Notes: a model not told the origin generated them from the sequence alone. 64,000 nucleotides of DNA from Pseudomonas oleovorans subsp. oleovorans (GCF_002197815.1 NZ_NIUB01000020.1:29956-93955); one strand, 5' to 3'. Shown: positions 52,186 to 62,283, counted from the first letter of the stretch. Made by a program: numbers and translations.

Positions 52186-52537
52186 GCGTACATCTCCATA
52201 GGGATTAGGGGAAGAGGCAGGGGGATTTGAGTAACCTTTGAACATCCCCAGTGGGGATCAGTGGGGTTTTAGCCCAACAGCCGAAGCTGTTAATTATCAG
52301 AACCGCCCTCGAATAAACGAGAGGAGGAACCTGCCTCTTCCGCAGTGATCTTACAATGCCACTACCCATCAGAGAAGCTTACAGCGCAATGGCGGCAAGG
52401 CTATGGGACGCGATGGTACTTCTAGGTGCATGATTGTTCGCCATTGACTGCTTTATGCCCGTCCTCCGAGGAGAATCTTCATTTATCCACTGCTGGCGAT
52501 AGCTACCCTGTTTGACGCCGGCTTGATCGGCGTTATA
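52186..52537 (-). ncRNA. structured leader/ncRNA candidate of the SLATT-RT operon, with 10-nt direct repeat
   Basis: About 350 nt with no gene between the SLATT start and a -10-like TATAAC (52537-52532). Read on the minus strand it has a CGCCGATC...GGCG hairpin at its start (52514-52534), TCCTC-G-GAGGA (52473-52463), CTCG/CGAG (52321-52308), and a UUCG tetraloop hairpin AACAGC-TTCG-GCTGTT (52291-52276). Then comes CCCCACTG-AT-CCCCACTG (52266-52249), a 10-nt period direct repeat 64 nt before the start codon. The second unit can also fold as ATCCCC-ACT-GGGGAT. RTs of defence systems often use such an adjacent RNA as template. Confidence 0.55.
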
Positions 52538-52631
52538 CAAAAATAATTGATTTTAGTGTTGCAATAGTTTTTACTCATTTCTCATGCTGGTTGTGTACGA
52601 GAACGTCGTAAACACAACAAGAAGAATCAGC

Positions 52632-52793
52632 ATGAACACAGAAACCCAAAATGCTTACCGCTCACTGGCGAGTCACTTTTACGCCACACACCTGCCAGAC
52701 ACTCCACTTAGCGAACTCAACGAGTTCAACATCATTGGTGCATTGCTGCGCGCCGCCCCAGGCTATCGGCCTGACTATTTCAGGCGGTTGTAG
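52632..52793 (+). CDS. small protein of unknown function, probably 3' truncated
   Basis: 53 residues from ATG 52632. NAYRSLASHFYATHLPDTPLSELNEFNIIGALLRAAPGYRPDYFRRL reads like an intact small island protein, but it ends just where a minus-strand antirepressor-like fragment begins to lose its own pattern, so the 3' end is probably cut by the same junction near 52794. Function unknown. Confidence 0.5.
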   Translation: MNTETQNAYRSLASHFYATHLPDTPLSELNEFNIIGALLRAAPGYRPDYFRRL

Positions 52794-52925
52794 TTTTGCA
52801 GCCTGACTGTGCCAGTTCAGTTCAATGGCTTCACACAAGGGACGCATAGGCCAGTAGCGTTCCCCGTTACTGTCAGTCAGATAGGGAATAGTCATCGCAT
52901 GGATTTTGATTTTGGACGTGCGCAT
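52662..52925 (-). pseudogene. phage antirepressor N-terminal fragment
   Basis: ATG 52925; 87 codons. The first 45 residues, MTIPYLTDSNGERYWPMRPLCEAIELNWHSQAAKL from residue 11, match the N-terminus of P22_AR_N/Ant-type antirepressors (usually MRPLCE.IGLDW.AQ..KL). After that the frame reads antisense to the small plus-strand gene and looks random. The true gene would be about three times longer, so this is a remnant. Confidence 0.6.
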
Positions 52926-52929
52926 GGAC

Positions 52930-53388
52930 TTACAAGGCCCCCTGAGGGTTGTGGGCCGGAGTAAGCCCCTGCGAAGGTTTTAGGGCGATAACGTCACGAA
53001 GCAGATGGCTTGGATCAAATCCACCGGCTTCAGGCTTGTTAGCTGGCTTCAGAATGGTGACTAAGCGGACTACGTTCTCCATGATGCGGCTTCCGTCCCT
53101 AATCTGGATGGCTTCAGCTCTGTAGCCAGCAGTCAGTTGATCCAGGATCTGATCAATGAACTTTGGAATCAGTGAAACTGGCAGGTAGTGGAGTGGAAGC
53201 TTCGTGCCAGGATCTTCTTCGAGCAGGATGTTGCCTTCCCACTCAGCGATGGCAGCCTGAGCCTGGACGGTTGGTACGCCAAGCGAGCGTAGCAGGGCGT
53301 TCAGCTCCATCAGTACTTCCTGTGTTTTCAGGTCTAGCTGGAACTGCAGATTTTCACGGGCCGGTGAGGGACGAGTTGGGCTTTTCAT
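52930..53388 (-). CDS. island protein of unknown function
   Basis: 152 residues, soluble, mostly helical. LQFQLDLKTQEVLMELNALLRSLG, then VQAQAAIAEWEGNILLEEDPGTKLPLHYLPVSLIPKFIDQILDQL and RDGSRIMENVVRLVTILKP. No family recognised. Divergent from the XRE-type regulator with an AT-rich palindromic region between, and 4 bp before the antirepressor fragment, so it probably starts an operon under that regulator. Confidence 0.6.
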   Translation of the reverse strand: MKSPTRPSPARENLQFQLDLKTQEVLMELNALLRSLGVPTVQAQAAIAEWEGNILLEEDPGTKLPLHYLPVSLIPKFIDQILDQLTAGYRAEAIQIRDGSRIMENVVRLVTILKPANKPEAGGFDPSHLLRDVIALKPSQGLTPAHNPQGAL

Positions 53389-53400
53389 GGGTGCTCCTGT

Positions 53401-53460
53401 AAAGCGAATACCTGAATATCTGTAAATCGGATATCCGAAGATTAGATATACCTTTGCAGC
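53401..53460. promoter_or_regulatory. divergent operator region with ATATC palindromes
   Basis: Contains ATATC-TGTAAATCG-GATAT and the palindrome CGGATATCCG, then AGATATACC, between the XRE gene (plus) and the 152-residue gene (minus). Repeated ATATC/GATAT half-sites are typical repressor sites. Confidence 0.5.
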
Positions 53461-53475
53461 TTGTCAAGGAGCCGG

Positions 53476-53745
53476 GTGCGTCACGTGGAAAAGTCGGTGT
53501 ATCGAGATGAGAACCTGATTCTGCTCAGGTTGCTGAAGCAGTGCCGCGTTGAGGCTGGTCTAACCCAATCTCAGTTTGCCCAGGCACTGGAGCGTCCGCA
53601 GTCATTTGCTAGCGATATCGAGCGTGGCTTGCGCCGTATCGATCTCGTCCAGCTTCGCGATATCTGCCAGGCGTTGAACATTGGCCTTGTTGAGTTTGTG
53701 CAACGATTTGAAGCTGAGCTGGCGTCAAAAGGAGCTGGCGACTAA
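53476..53745 (+). CDS. XRE-family HTH regulator
   Basis: 89 residues if GTG 53476 (AAGGAG just upstream) is the start; GTG 53485 or TTG 53461 are possible. HTH: CRVEAGLTQSQFAQALERPQSFASDIERGLRRIDLVQLRDICQALNIGLVEFVQRF, a Cro/C1 or restriction-controller type fold. Likely represses itself and the divergent gene. Confidence 0.8.
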   Translation: MRHVEKSVYRDENLILLRLLKQCRVEAGLTQSQFAQALERPQSFASDIERGLRRIDLVQLRDICQALNIGLVEFVQRFEAELASKGAGD

Positions 53746-53765
53746 TGCCTGCTCCTGCCGCAAGG

Positions 53766-54110
53766 CTAGTGGCGCCCGTTCTGCAATGCTTGCCAGGCTC
53801 CGGCGTATAGAGCAGCTGCGTCTTCGCTGAGGATGCGAATGGCTTGGATGCAGTTCTGCAGGCTCGAAGTGCTTAGTTCGTTTAGGTCTGGCGCGCTGCT
53901 GAGTACACAAAGCACTCCAAGGACGGCGGAATGACGATGCGTTGCGGCATCGTAAAGATCGGGTGCAGCTGTATTGCTGGGGTAGCCGATAACGCAGAGA
54001 GGGTCAGTGCTATGCAGCGGGGTGAAGCCATCGATTGTGCCGGTATCGGCATGACTGCTACCGGAAAAAGACTCGGTGGTCTCGGTAGGGGAGGTGTTGG
54101 TTTCATTCAT
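53766..54110 (-). CDS. island-end protein of unknown function
   Basis: 114 residues from ATG 54110, with GAGG 8 nt upstream. The first half is acidic and Ser/Thr rich; the second half is helical (LYDAATHRHSAVLGVLCVLSSAPDLNELSTSSLQNCIQAIRILSEDAAALYAGAWQAL), like small DUF3077/DUF6124-type Pseudomonas proteins, though I cannot make a firm match. Stands between the XRE gene and the right attachment site. Confidence 0.55.
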   Translation of the reverse strand: MNETNTSPTETTESFSGSSHADTGTIDGFTPLHSTDPLCVIGYPSNTAAPDLYDAATHRHSAVLGVLCVLSSAPDLNELSTSSLQNCIQAIRILSEDAAALYAGAWQALQNGRH

Positions 54111-54393
54111 GGTGTGATCCTCAGAACGGAATAGTTCTGCCACCCAACGCCAACTGGGTGAGCAGACCGCACGGGTTGGCGTACCGGTCTGAGGGCCGGC
54201 GCATCCGAAGATGCCCCGCACGGCCCGCCCATAAAGACACAGCCATGCTCAGAGCTAAGCCTTGCTTAGCCCTGTCTCAGACCGAAACGCCAATTCCGGC
54301 CCCTTTAGAAGGGGAGCACAAACCTATTGGAGTGCCGCCTGAGTGTCAATCTGCGAGAGGGCCGTTTTGCTGCGTTCCAAATCAGCAAAAATG

Positions 54394-54417
54394 AAACGGT
54401 ACGCAAAACGGTACGCA
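54394..54417 (+). repeat. arm-type repeat, right end (2 x AAACGGTACGCA)
   Basis: Identical to 9557-9580 and in the same orientation; 67 bp from the tRNA core here and 127 bp from it at the left end. Two copies at each end would flank the core in the excised circle. Confidence 0.65.
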
Positions 54418-54446
54418 AATTTTTTATTAGGCCCAAAAACGACAAA

Positions 54447-54470
54447 AGGCCAGCGCAGTGGCTGACCTAA
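54447..54470 (-). terminator. island-supplied terminator for tRNA-Ile2
   Basis: On the minus strand GGTCAGC-CACTGC-GCTGGCC is followed by TTTTGTCG, 20 bp after the tRNA CCA end. It replaces the tRNA's former terminator, now 45 kb away at 9356-9380. Confidence 0.65.
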
Positions 54471-54484
54471 GTCGTTGTTTCATA

Positions 54485-54529
54485 TGGTGGGCCCACACGG
54501 ACTCGAACCGTGGACCAAAGGATTATGAG
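54485..54529. repeat. attR: 3' half of tRNA-Ile2 (45-bp direct repeat)
   Basis: Same 45 bp as 9385-9429; here it is part of the intact tRNA gene. The repeat runs from the CCA end to the anticodon loop, so crossover probably lies in or near the anticodon. Confidence 0.93.
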
Positions 54530-54561
54530 TCCTCTGCTCTAACCAACTGAGCTATAGGCCC
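54485..54561 (-). tRNA. tRNA-Ile2 (anticodon CAU)
   Basis: 77 nt from G54561 to the encoded CCA at 54487-54485. Acceptor stem GGGCCTA/TGGGCCC, D-loop AGCTCAGTTGGTTAGAGC, anticodon loop CTCATAA with CAT, T-arm GGTTCGAGTCC. CAT with this acceptor (GGsCC..) and an AGAGGACTCATAATCC stem fits the minor isoleucine tRNA, whose C34 becomes lysidine, rather than Met; this identity is inference from resemblance. Integration site of island B. Confidence 0.9.
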
Positions 54562-54577
54562 CCAGAAGGCCGGCAGA

Positions 54578-56534
54578 TTATACCGGCGCGTTCTCGCCAG
54601 CGCCAACCGCTTGACCTGGTGGGAGAAGTTTCCGGGTGAAGGCCTCGGCGGAAAGCGGGCAACTGACCACGTAGCCCTGGATCTGCAGGCAGCCTTCGGC
54701 GGCCAGGCAGAGTTCCTGCCACGCCTTCGGTGATCACCGTCAGTTGCATGCTGTTGCCCAGGGTGATGATGGCACGGGTGATCGCCAGGTCGTGCGGGTC
54801 GTCCGGCAGGCTACGGACGAAGGACTGGTCGATCTTCAGCACGTCCAGCGGCAGACATTTGAGGTAGCTGAGCGAGGAGTAGCCGGTGCCGAAGTCGTCG
54901 ATGGCCAGTTGTACGCCGAGCTGTTTGAGGCGGTGGAGGATGTCCAGCGCTTCGCCGGCCTGGTTCATGATGAAGTTCTCGGTGATCTCCAGTTGCAGCA
55001 GCTCCGGCGCCAGGTTGTAGCGCTGCAACAGTGCGCTGATGCGTGGCAGCAGGCTCGGGCCGATGCCAGGCACGCCCCACAGATCGAGTTCGGTGGCGGT
55101 CTTGCCGATGGCCTGCTCGACGCTGATGCCGGTCTGTTCGGTGAAGGCGGTGTTGACCTCCAGCAGCACGCCGTCGACACGTCGGGCAATGATCAGGATG
55201 TCCGGGCATTGCTGGAACACCGAGACGAACTTCTGTTCCGACAGGCGCAATGCCTGCACGCTCTGCTTGGCTTCACTGATGTCGACCATCAGGCCGCGAA
55301 TCACCTGGTGGTCGTCGCGTTGCTGCAGGGTGACGATATCGCGCACCCGCACCGTGCGCCCGTCAGTGGCGAGCAGGCGGTATTCCAGGGCGTGGTCGTT
55401 GCCGGCCGAGCATTGTTCCAGGCAGGTGCGCAGAGTGCGCTGGTGAACGTCCGGGTGCAGGTGGCGCTGCCAGAAGCCGGGCTCCAGCCATTCGTGCAGG
55501 GGGGGTAACCCAGCAATTTTTCCGCATGGGGCGAGACGTAGATGTAAGTGAGCCCGCTGGACTCGGTCTCCCAGGTGATGGCTGAGAGGCTTTCGACCAT
55601 GTCGCGAAAGTGCTGCTCGCGGTTATGTAGTTCCTGCTCCAGCGCTTCGCGGTTGCGCATCTCGCGTTTCAGGCGGCGGTTGATGCGCAGGATGATGGCG
55701 ATGACCGCCAGCAGACCGAGCAGGGCTGGCAGGCCGTAGAGCAGGGTTTCGTGCCAGACGTTGCGTTTGTCCAGCACGCTGCCGACCCAGGGTTCCTGCA
55801 AGGCAGCGATTTCTTCGGTGCTGGGCTCGGCGAAGAGTTTGTCGAGTGCCGACCAGCATGCTCTGGCCACGCGGGGCGGCCATGGCCAACTGATAGCGAT
55901 AGAGCGTCTCGCCGCTGATATAGACGCCGTCGAGCTTGAGCTGGCGCAGGCTCCAGACGCTGGAGGCAAGATCGCCGACCATGGCATCGACCTGGTTGGT
56001 CGCCAGCGCCTGCAGGGCGGCGGCGATGTTGCGCAGCGGCAGCAGGTTGAGATCGGGGTGTTGCTGGCGCAGCAGCTCGTGCGGTGCGTAGTCGGCCACC
56101 ACGGCAATCTTCAAACCGTACCGCTCATTGAGCTTTCTCGACTGCGGCCCGCCGTTGCGGGCGAGGATGGCGATGGGCAAGTCCAGGTAGGGACGGGTGA
56201 AGATCAGGTATTCCTGGCGTTTGGGTGTCGACATCACGCCAGGGAGCTGGTCGACCTGGCCCATGTGCGGCTGCTCCAGTATCGCGCTCCAGTTGCTGGG
56301 CTCGACGGGCTGCAGCTTCACGTCAAGACGCTCTTCGATCAGCCGTACATAGGCGGCGGTCAGGCCGTGATCGTTACCCTGTTCGTCACGAAACTCGAAA
56401 GATGGCCAGGATACATCGACACCCAGGCGTAGTTCGGGGTGGGCTGCCAGCCAGGTGCGCTCGTCCTCGTTGAGTGTCAGGGCTAGGGCCGTGGTCATCC
56501 GGTACGCCAGGCACAACAGCACAATGGCCGGCAA
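54578..56534 (-). pseudogene. decayed c-di-GMP phosphodiesterase (rmcA-like)
   Basis: Read in pieces on the minus strand: a periplasmic SBP_bac_3 sensor domain (RLGVDVSWPSFEFRDEQG..., 56460 to about 55870), a membrane helix (YGLPALLGLLAVIAIIL), a PAS domain, a second PAS (FVSVFQQCPDILIIARRVDG), then the second half of an EAL domain (LQLEITENFI, AIDDFGTGYSSLSYLK, LKIDQSFV, then AAEGCLQIQGY in a third frame). At least three frameshifts (about 55860, a run of seven G near 55500, and about 54720) and loss of GGDEF plus the first half of EAL make it non-functional. Domain order and place beside rpoD match P. aeruginosa rmcA (PA0575). Confidence 0.82.
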
Positions 56535-56663
56535 GCGGGGCGTAACGGCCTCGTTTCGCGATCAGTATCATTGTACTGTAGATCGGCCTGCTGGGATGGC
56601 AGTTTGATTGCAGCGTCTGCGCTGCCTTTGGCTGGCGAGTGATCGGGCGTGCTGCCAAGAAAG

Positions 56664-56691
56664 CAAAACCCCCGGCCTGGGCCGGGGGTTC
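56664..56691 (-). terminator. rpoD terminator
   Basis: AACCCCCGGCC-TGG-GCCGGGGGTT is a very strong stem 6 bp after the rpoD stop; on the minus strand it is followed by TTGCTTTCTT. Confidence 0.88.
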
Positions 56692-56696
56692 TGGTA

Positions 56697-58544
<1,848 letters not shown>

Positions 58545-58611
58545 AACACCCTATCCACTGAAGGTCTTGGCGGGCTGAAAACAAGCCGAGGATTATACCT
58601 CGGTTTTGGCT

Positions 58612-60615
58612 TTAGGCACCAGTTGGGGGCTTGCTGCTCTGCGAGGAGGTCAAGCTGTAGTGCTCTCTGAGCAATGTCTTCTCCTCGTCTGTGAGCTCGC
58701 TGGGGCTTTTATGAATGATGCTGCGGAGCGCCTTTTCACGCCGCCTCTGCGATTGACTATTTGCAAGTGTAGTAATGGTGTCGAAAAACTGCTGTTCAAG
58801 GTTGTCACCCTGAATCAGCCATTCCTTCTCCGCCAGCGCCCGCAGCAGGCGACCTTGTTCGGTGCCGTGCCAGCGGGCGATCAGTTGCAGCGAACGCAGG
58901 TTGGGCGTTTTCTGCAGAGCACCGACCAAGGCCACGAGAAGCTGAGCGTAGGTGTCGTCTTCGTCGGCGAAATGGCTGACATCTTCGACCTTCTGCGCCA
59001 GGTGTGGATGGTGCAGCAGCGTGCGCAGGGCGATCAGGTGCGGTGATTCGACGCTCACGGCAGTGCGCGGGGCACGTGGTGCGAAATCGCCCTTGCCCTT
59101 CTTGTTCCACTTGCCGTCGCCATCCTTTTTCCAGCTACCTTTGCCGCTTTCGCTGCTGCGCTCGTAGTGCTGCCGGGGTGGTGCTGGCTGCTCGTAGCCG
59201 CCGACGTCCGGCAGTGAGTCGTAGTAGGCGCTATCGGGGATGTCGCCATAATCCGGGTAATCGCTGCTGGGCGTCTGGCTGCTGGCGCTCGGTGCGTGGC
59301 TGCGCGGTGCGCTGCCAGCGACCTGGCTCAGTGCTTCGCCGGAAAGGCCGGTGATCTCGCTCAGGCGCTGGCGCATCAGGGCGCGCAGGTTGTTGCCGGG
59401 GATCTTGTCGATCAGCGGCGCGGCCAGGGTCACCAGGTGTGCTTTGCCTTCCAGTGAGCGCGGGTCGGCTTCTTCGCACAGTTGCTGGAAGAAGTAGTCT
59501 GCCAGCGGTTGTGCGTGCTGGTTGATGCGTGCGCGGAAGGCATCGGTGCCCTCGGCGCGCACCAGGGTGTCCGGGTCTTCGCCATCGGGCAGGAACAGGA
59601 AGCGTGCGCGGCGACCGTCCTGCAGGCTGGGCAGGGTCGACTCCAGGGCGCGCCAGGCGGCGTTGCGGCCAGCGGCGTCGCCGTCGAAGCAGAACAACAC
59701 GCTGGGCACGATGCGGAACAGGCGTTTGAGGTGCTCTTCGCTGGTGGCCGTGCCCAGGGTTGCCACGGCGTTGCGCAGACCTTGCTGGGCCAGGGCGATG
59801 ACGTCCATATAGCCTTCGACCACCATGATCTCGTCGAGATCGCGGTTGTGCTTGCGCGCCTCGTACAGGCCGTAGAGCTCCTGGCCTTTGTGGAACACCG
59901 GGGTTTCCGGCGAATTGAGGTACTTGGGCTTGTCGTCACCCAGCACGCGGCCGCCGAAGGCGATCACCCGGCCACGGCTGTCGCGGATGGGGAACATGAT
60001 GCGGTCGCGGAAGCGGTCGTAGCGCCTGCCGTTCTCGGCGTTCTCGATCAGCAGGCCAGCGTCGATCATGACTTTCTGCTGCAGGGCGTCGGCGCCCAGT
60101 TGCTTGAGCAGATTGTCCCAGCCGGGCGGGGCGAAGCCGATGCCGAAGTCGCGGGCTATTTCGCCGGTCAGGCCGCGACCCTTGAGGTAGTCCACCGCGT
60201 ATTTGCGCTGAGGATGGCTTTTCAGTGCCTGGCGATAGTGCTCGGCAGCGGCATTGAGCAGCGGGTAGAGCGGTGAGTCGACGGGCTGTCTGGGTTTGTG
60301 TCCGCGGCCACTCTCTTCGCGCGGCACATCCATGCCGGCGCGTTTGGCCAGCTCCTCGATCGCTTGGGGGAACTCCAGTTGATCGTGGTCCATGACGAAG
60401 CCGAGCGCGTTGCCGCCGGCGCCGCAGCCGAAGCAGTAGTAGAACTGCTTGTCGGGGCTGACGGTGAAGGAGGGGGTCTTTTCCTTGTGGAAAGGACAGC
60501 AGGCGCTGTAGTTCTTGCCGGTCTTCTTCAGCTGGATGCGCGAGCTCACCACATCGACGATGTCGGTGCGGTTGAGCAGGTCATCGATGAAGGATTGCGG
60601 GATCAGGCCGGCCAT
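58612..60615 (-). CDS. dnaG: DNA primase DnaG
   Basis: 667 residues. N-terminal zinc ribbon CPFHKEKTPSFTVSPDKQFYYCFGCG (Cys/His ligands at about 40-64), TOPRIM core with EGYMDVIAL and DGDAAG, then a Gly/Ser/Lys linker and a C-terminal helicase-binding domain. Makes RNA primers for replication. The Ser/Pro-rich linker (about 425-520) is long, as in Pseudomonas. Confidence 0.98.
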   Translation of the reverse strand: MAGLIPQSFIDDLLNRTDIVDVVSSRIQLKKTGKNYSACCPFHKEKTPSFTVSPDKQFYYCFGCGAGGNALGFVMDHDQLEFPQAIEELAKRAGMDVPREESGRGHKPRQPVDSPLYPLLNAAAEHYRQALKSHPQRKYAVDYLKGRGLTGEIARDFGIGFAPPGWDNLLKQLGADALQQKVMIDAGLLIENAENGRRYDRFRDRIMFPIRDSRGRVIAFGGRVLGDDKPKYLNSPETPVFHKGQELYGLYEARKHNRDLDEIMVVEGYMDVIALAQQGLRNAVATLGTATSEEHLKRLFRIVPSVLFCFDGDAAGRNAAWRALESTLPSLQDGRRARFLFLPDGEDPDTLVRAEGTDAFRARINQHAQPLADYFFQQLCEEADPRSLEGKAHLVTLAAPLIDKIPGNNLRALMRQRLSEITGLSGEALSQVAGSAPRSHAPSASSQTPSSDYPDYGDIPDSAYYDSLPDVGGYEQPAPPRQHYERSSESGKGSWKKDGDGKWNKKGKGDFAPRAPRTAVSVESPHLIALRTLLHHPHLAQKVEDVSHFADEDDTYAQLLVALVGALQKTPNLRSLQLIARWHGTEQGRLLRALAEKEWLIQGDNLEQQFFDTITTLANSQSQRRREKALRSIIHKSPSELTDEEKTLLREHYSLTSSQSSKPPTGA

Positions 60616-60669
60616 AGGCGCTCAGCATACTGCCCGGCGCGAACGCGGGACAACGATTGGTAGAAAAGC

Positions 60670-60706
60670 AAAAACTCCGCTCACTCGCTAAGGTGCGAGG
60701 CGGAGT
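60670..60706 (-). terminator. hairpin between rpsU and dnaG
   Basis: ACTCCGCCTCGCACC ... GCGAGTGAGCGGAGT followed by TTTTT on the minus strand: a stem with small bulges and a T run. The MMS operon is known to hold an internal partial terminator here that lowers dnaG relative to rpsU. Confidence 0.8.
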
Positions 60707-60719
60707 CTTTCAAATGCAA

Positions 60720-60741
60720 TGCCCGGCCAGGGCCGGGCATT
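60720..60741 (-). terminator. second hairpin after rpsU
   Basis: ATGCCCGGCC-AG-GGCCGGGCAT, a perfect 10-bp stem 20 bp after the rpsU stop. Together with the next hairpin it forms a tandem attenuator. Confidence 0.75.
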
Positions 60742-60761
60742 CGAGCGTTGCGTGTACGGTA

Positions 60762-60977
60762 TTAGTACAGGCGAACGCTGCGACGCTGCTCGCGCTGAAC
60801 TTTCTTGGCGTGACGCTTAACAGCGGCAGCGGCTTTGCGCTTACGCTCAGCGGTAGGCTTTTCGTAGAATTCGCGGCTACGGACTTCAGCCAGTACACCG
60901 GCTTTTTCGCAGGAGCGCTTGAAACGACGCAGGGCTACGTCGAAGGGTTCGTTCTCTTTAACTTTGACGGCTGGCAT
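60762..60977 (-). CDS. rpsU: 30S ribosomal protein S21
   Basis: 71 residues from ATG 60977 ([33 protein letters not shown], then [25 protein letters not shown]). Standard bS21 length and sequence; the seven extra in-frame codons upstream are not part of the family. Helps mRNA pairing on the 30S subunit. First gene of the MMS operon. Confidence 0.98.
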   Translation of the reverse strand: MPAVKVKENEPFDVALRRFKRSCEKAGVLAEVRSREFYEKPTAERKRKAAAAVKRHAKKVQREQRRSVRLY

Positions 60978-61180
60978 CCAGGTCGTACCTATCTTCAATT
61001 ACCGGTTTCAACGCTTGCCCGGCAGTTGGCTCGGGATGCGTCGGTTTTTAAGGGTTGCGGATGTTACCCCCTCGAGCCGAGGAATGCAAAGGCCTCTGAT
61101 CGAAAAGCGCTGGCCGCTCCGCCGGGCGGCGCTTATCATGCGCGCCTTTGTTCCACGCGGCAAATCAAGGCTCAAGCTCC

Positions 61181-62206
61181 ATGCTCGTACTGGGATTGGA
61201 AACCTCCTGCGATGAAACCGGCGTCGCGCTCTATGACAGTGAGCGTGGCCTGCTGGCTGACGCCCTGTTCAGCCAGATCGACCTGCATCGCGTCTACGGC
61301 GGCGTAGTGCCGGAATTGGCCTCACGCGATCACGTCAAACGCATGCTGCCGCTGATCCGCCAGGTGCTGGATGAGGCCGGCAAGCAGGCCAGCGATATCG
61401 ACGCCCTGGCCTACACGGCAGGCCCCGGCCTGGTCGGCGCGCTGCTGGTCGGTGCCTCCTGCGCTCAGGCGCTGGCTTTTGCCTGGGGCGTGCCGGCCGT
61501 CGGTGTGCACCATATGGAAGGTCACCTGCTGGCACCGATGCTGGAAGAGCAGCCGCCGGCCTTTCCGTTCGTCGCTTTGTTGGTTTCTGGTGGGCACACT
61601 CAGTTGGTGCGAGTCGATGGCATCGGCCAGTACCAGTTGCTCGGCGAGTCCCTGGACGACGCTGCCGGTGAAGCTTTCGACAAGACCGCCAAGCTGATGG
61701 GACTGAATTACCCGGGTGGTCCGGAAATCGCCAAGCTGGCCGAGCAGGGCGCGCCGGGGCGCTTCGTCTTCCCGCGGCCGATGACCGATCGCCCGGGGCT
61801 GGATTTCAGCTTCAGCGGCCTCAAGACCTTTGCGCTCAATACCTGGCAGCAATGCCGCGACAGCGGTGACGACCTCGACCAAGCCCGTCGCGACATCGCG
61901 CTGGCCTTCCAGCAGGCGGTGGTTGAGACTCTTACCATCAAGTGCAAGCGCGCGCTCAAGCAGAGCGGGTTGAACAGCCTGGTCATCGCTGGTGGCGTGA
62001 GTGCCAACAAGGCGCTGCGTGAGCATCTGGAGCGCATGCTGGGCGAAATGAAGGGCAAGGTGTTCTACGCGCGTCCGCGTTTTTGCACTGACAACGGTGC
62101 GATGATCGCCTACGCCGGGTGCCAGCGTTTGCTGGCCGGGCAGCATGAGGATCTGGCGATCAAGGTGCAGGCGCGTTGGCCGATGGAGTCGCTGCCGGCG
62201 ATTTGA
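61181..62206 (+). CDS. tsaD: tRNA t6A37 threonylcarbamoyltransferase TsaD
   Basis: 341 residues from ATG 61181 ([19 protein letters not shown]); the frame opens at 61148. Metal site [11 protein letters not shown], nucleotide loops [10 protein letters not shown] and [21 protein letters not shown]. Adds threonylcarbamoyl to A37 of ANN-decoding tRNAs, including tRNA-Ile. Divergent from rpsU, the usual Pseudomonas order. Confidence 0.97.
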   Translation: MLVLGLETSCDETGVALYDSERGLLADALFSQIDLHRVYGGVVPELASRDHVKRMLPLIRQVLDEAGKQASDIDALAYTAGPGLVGALLVGASCAQALAFAWGVPAVGVHHMEGHLLAPMLEEQPPAFPFVALLVSGGHTQLVRVDGIGQYQLLGESLDDAAGEAFDKTAKLMGLNYPGGPEIAKLAEQGAPGRFVFPRPMTDRPGLDFSFSGLKTFALNTWQQCRDSGDDLDQARRDIALAFQQAVVETLTIKCKRALKQSGLNSLVIAGGVSANKALREHLERMLGEMKGKVFYARPRFCTDNGAMIAYAGCQRLLAGQHEDLAIKVQARWPMESLPAI

Positions 62207-62227
62207 GCTCTCGTTGGAATTTACGCG

Positions 62228-62283
62228 TAGGAGCGAGCTCTGCTCGCGAAGCTTTTCGGTTCGCGAGCAGAGCTCGCTCCTAC
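62228..62283. repeat. REP doublet (inverted pair)
   Basis: GTAGGAGCGAGCTCTGCTCG at 62228 and its inverse ending at 62283, 10 bp apart: the common Pseudomonas REP (GTAGGAGCGAGC-type) as a BIME-like pair. Forms a long hairpin between tsaD and plsY, which converge here, and may act as a terminator for both. Confidence 0.9.

Larger units (their letters stand above)
54111..54484. other. non-coding right end of island B
   Basis: 374 bp without a convincing gene (a 49-codon frame at 54245-54394 has no ribosome-binding site). Holds small hairpins GCTAAG-CCTTG-CTTAGC and CCCCTT-TAG-AAGGGG, the arm-type repeat, and the hairpin that now follows the tRNA. Probably the attP right arm. Confidence 0.55.
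9430..54529. mobile_element. 45.1-kb tRNA-Ile2-integrated genomic island B (composite)
   Basis: Bounded by 45-bp direct repeats of the tRNA 3' half. It carries a tyrosine integrase 155 bp inside the left end and the same 2 x 12-bp repeat inside both ends. Cargo: an amine-catabolic cluster (11.5-43.7 kb), an IS66 element (43.9-46.3 kb), and a defence-like module (47.4-52.2 kb). A second, truncated copy of the integrase 3' end and its HTH gene at 46.5-47.3 kb shows that two related islands, or a duplication of the left end, contributed. No conjugation genes are seen, so transfer would rely on other functions. Confidence 0.9.

Noticed and set aside
50282..52245. Retron or group II intron for the RT locus
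   Set aside because: No msr/msd-like inverted a1/a2 arms recognised, no maturase or endonuclease domain and no intron domain V; the SLATT partner points to an unknown-group defence RT.
54245..54394. 49-codon open frame starting in the right island end
   Set aside because: No ribosome-binding site, mixed composition, overlaps the hairpins and ends in the arm repeat; not supported as a gene.
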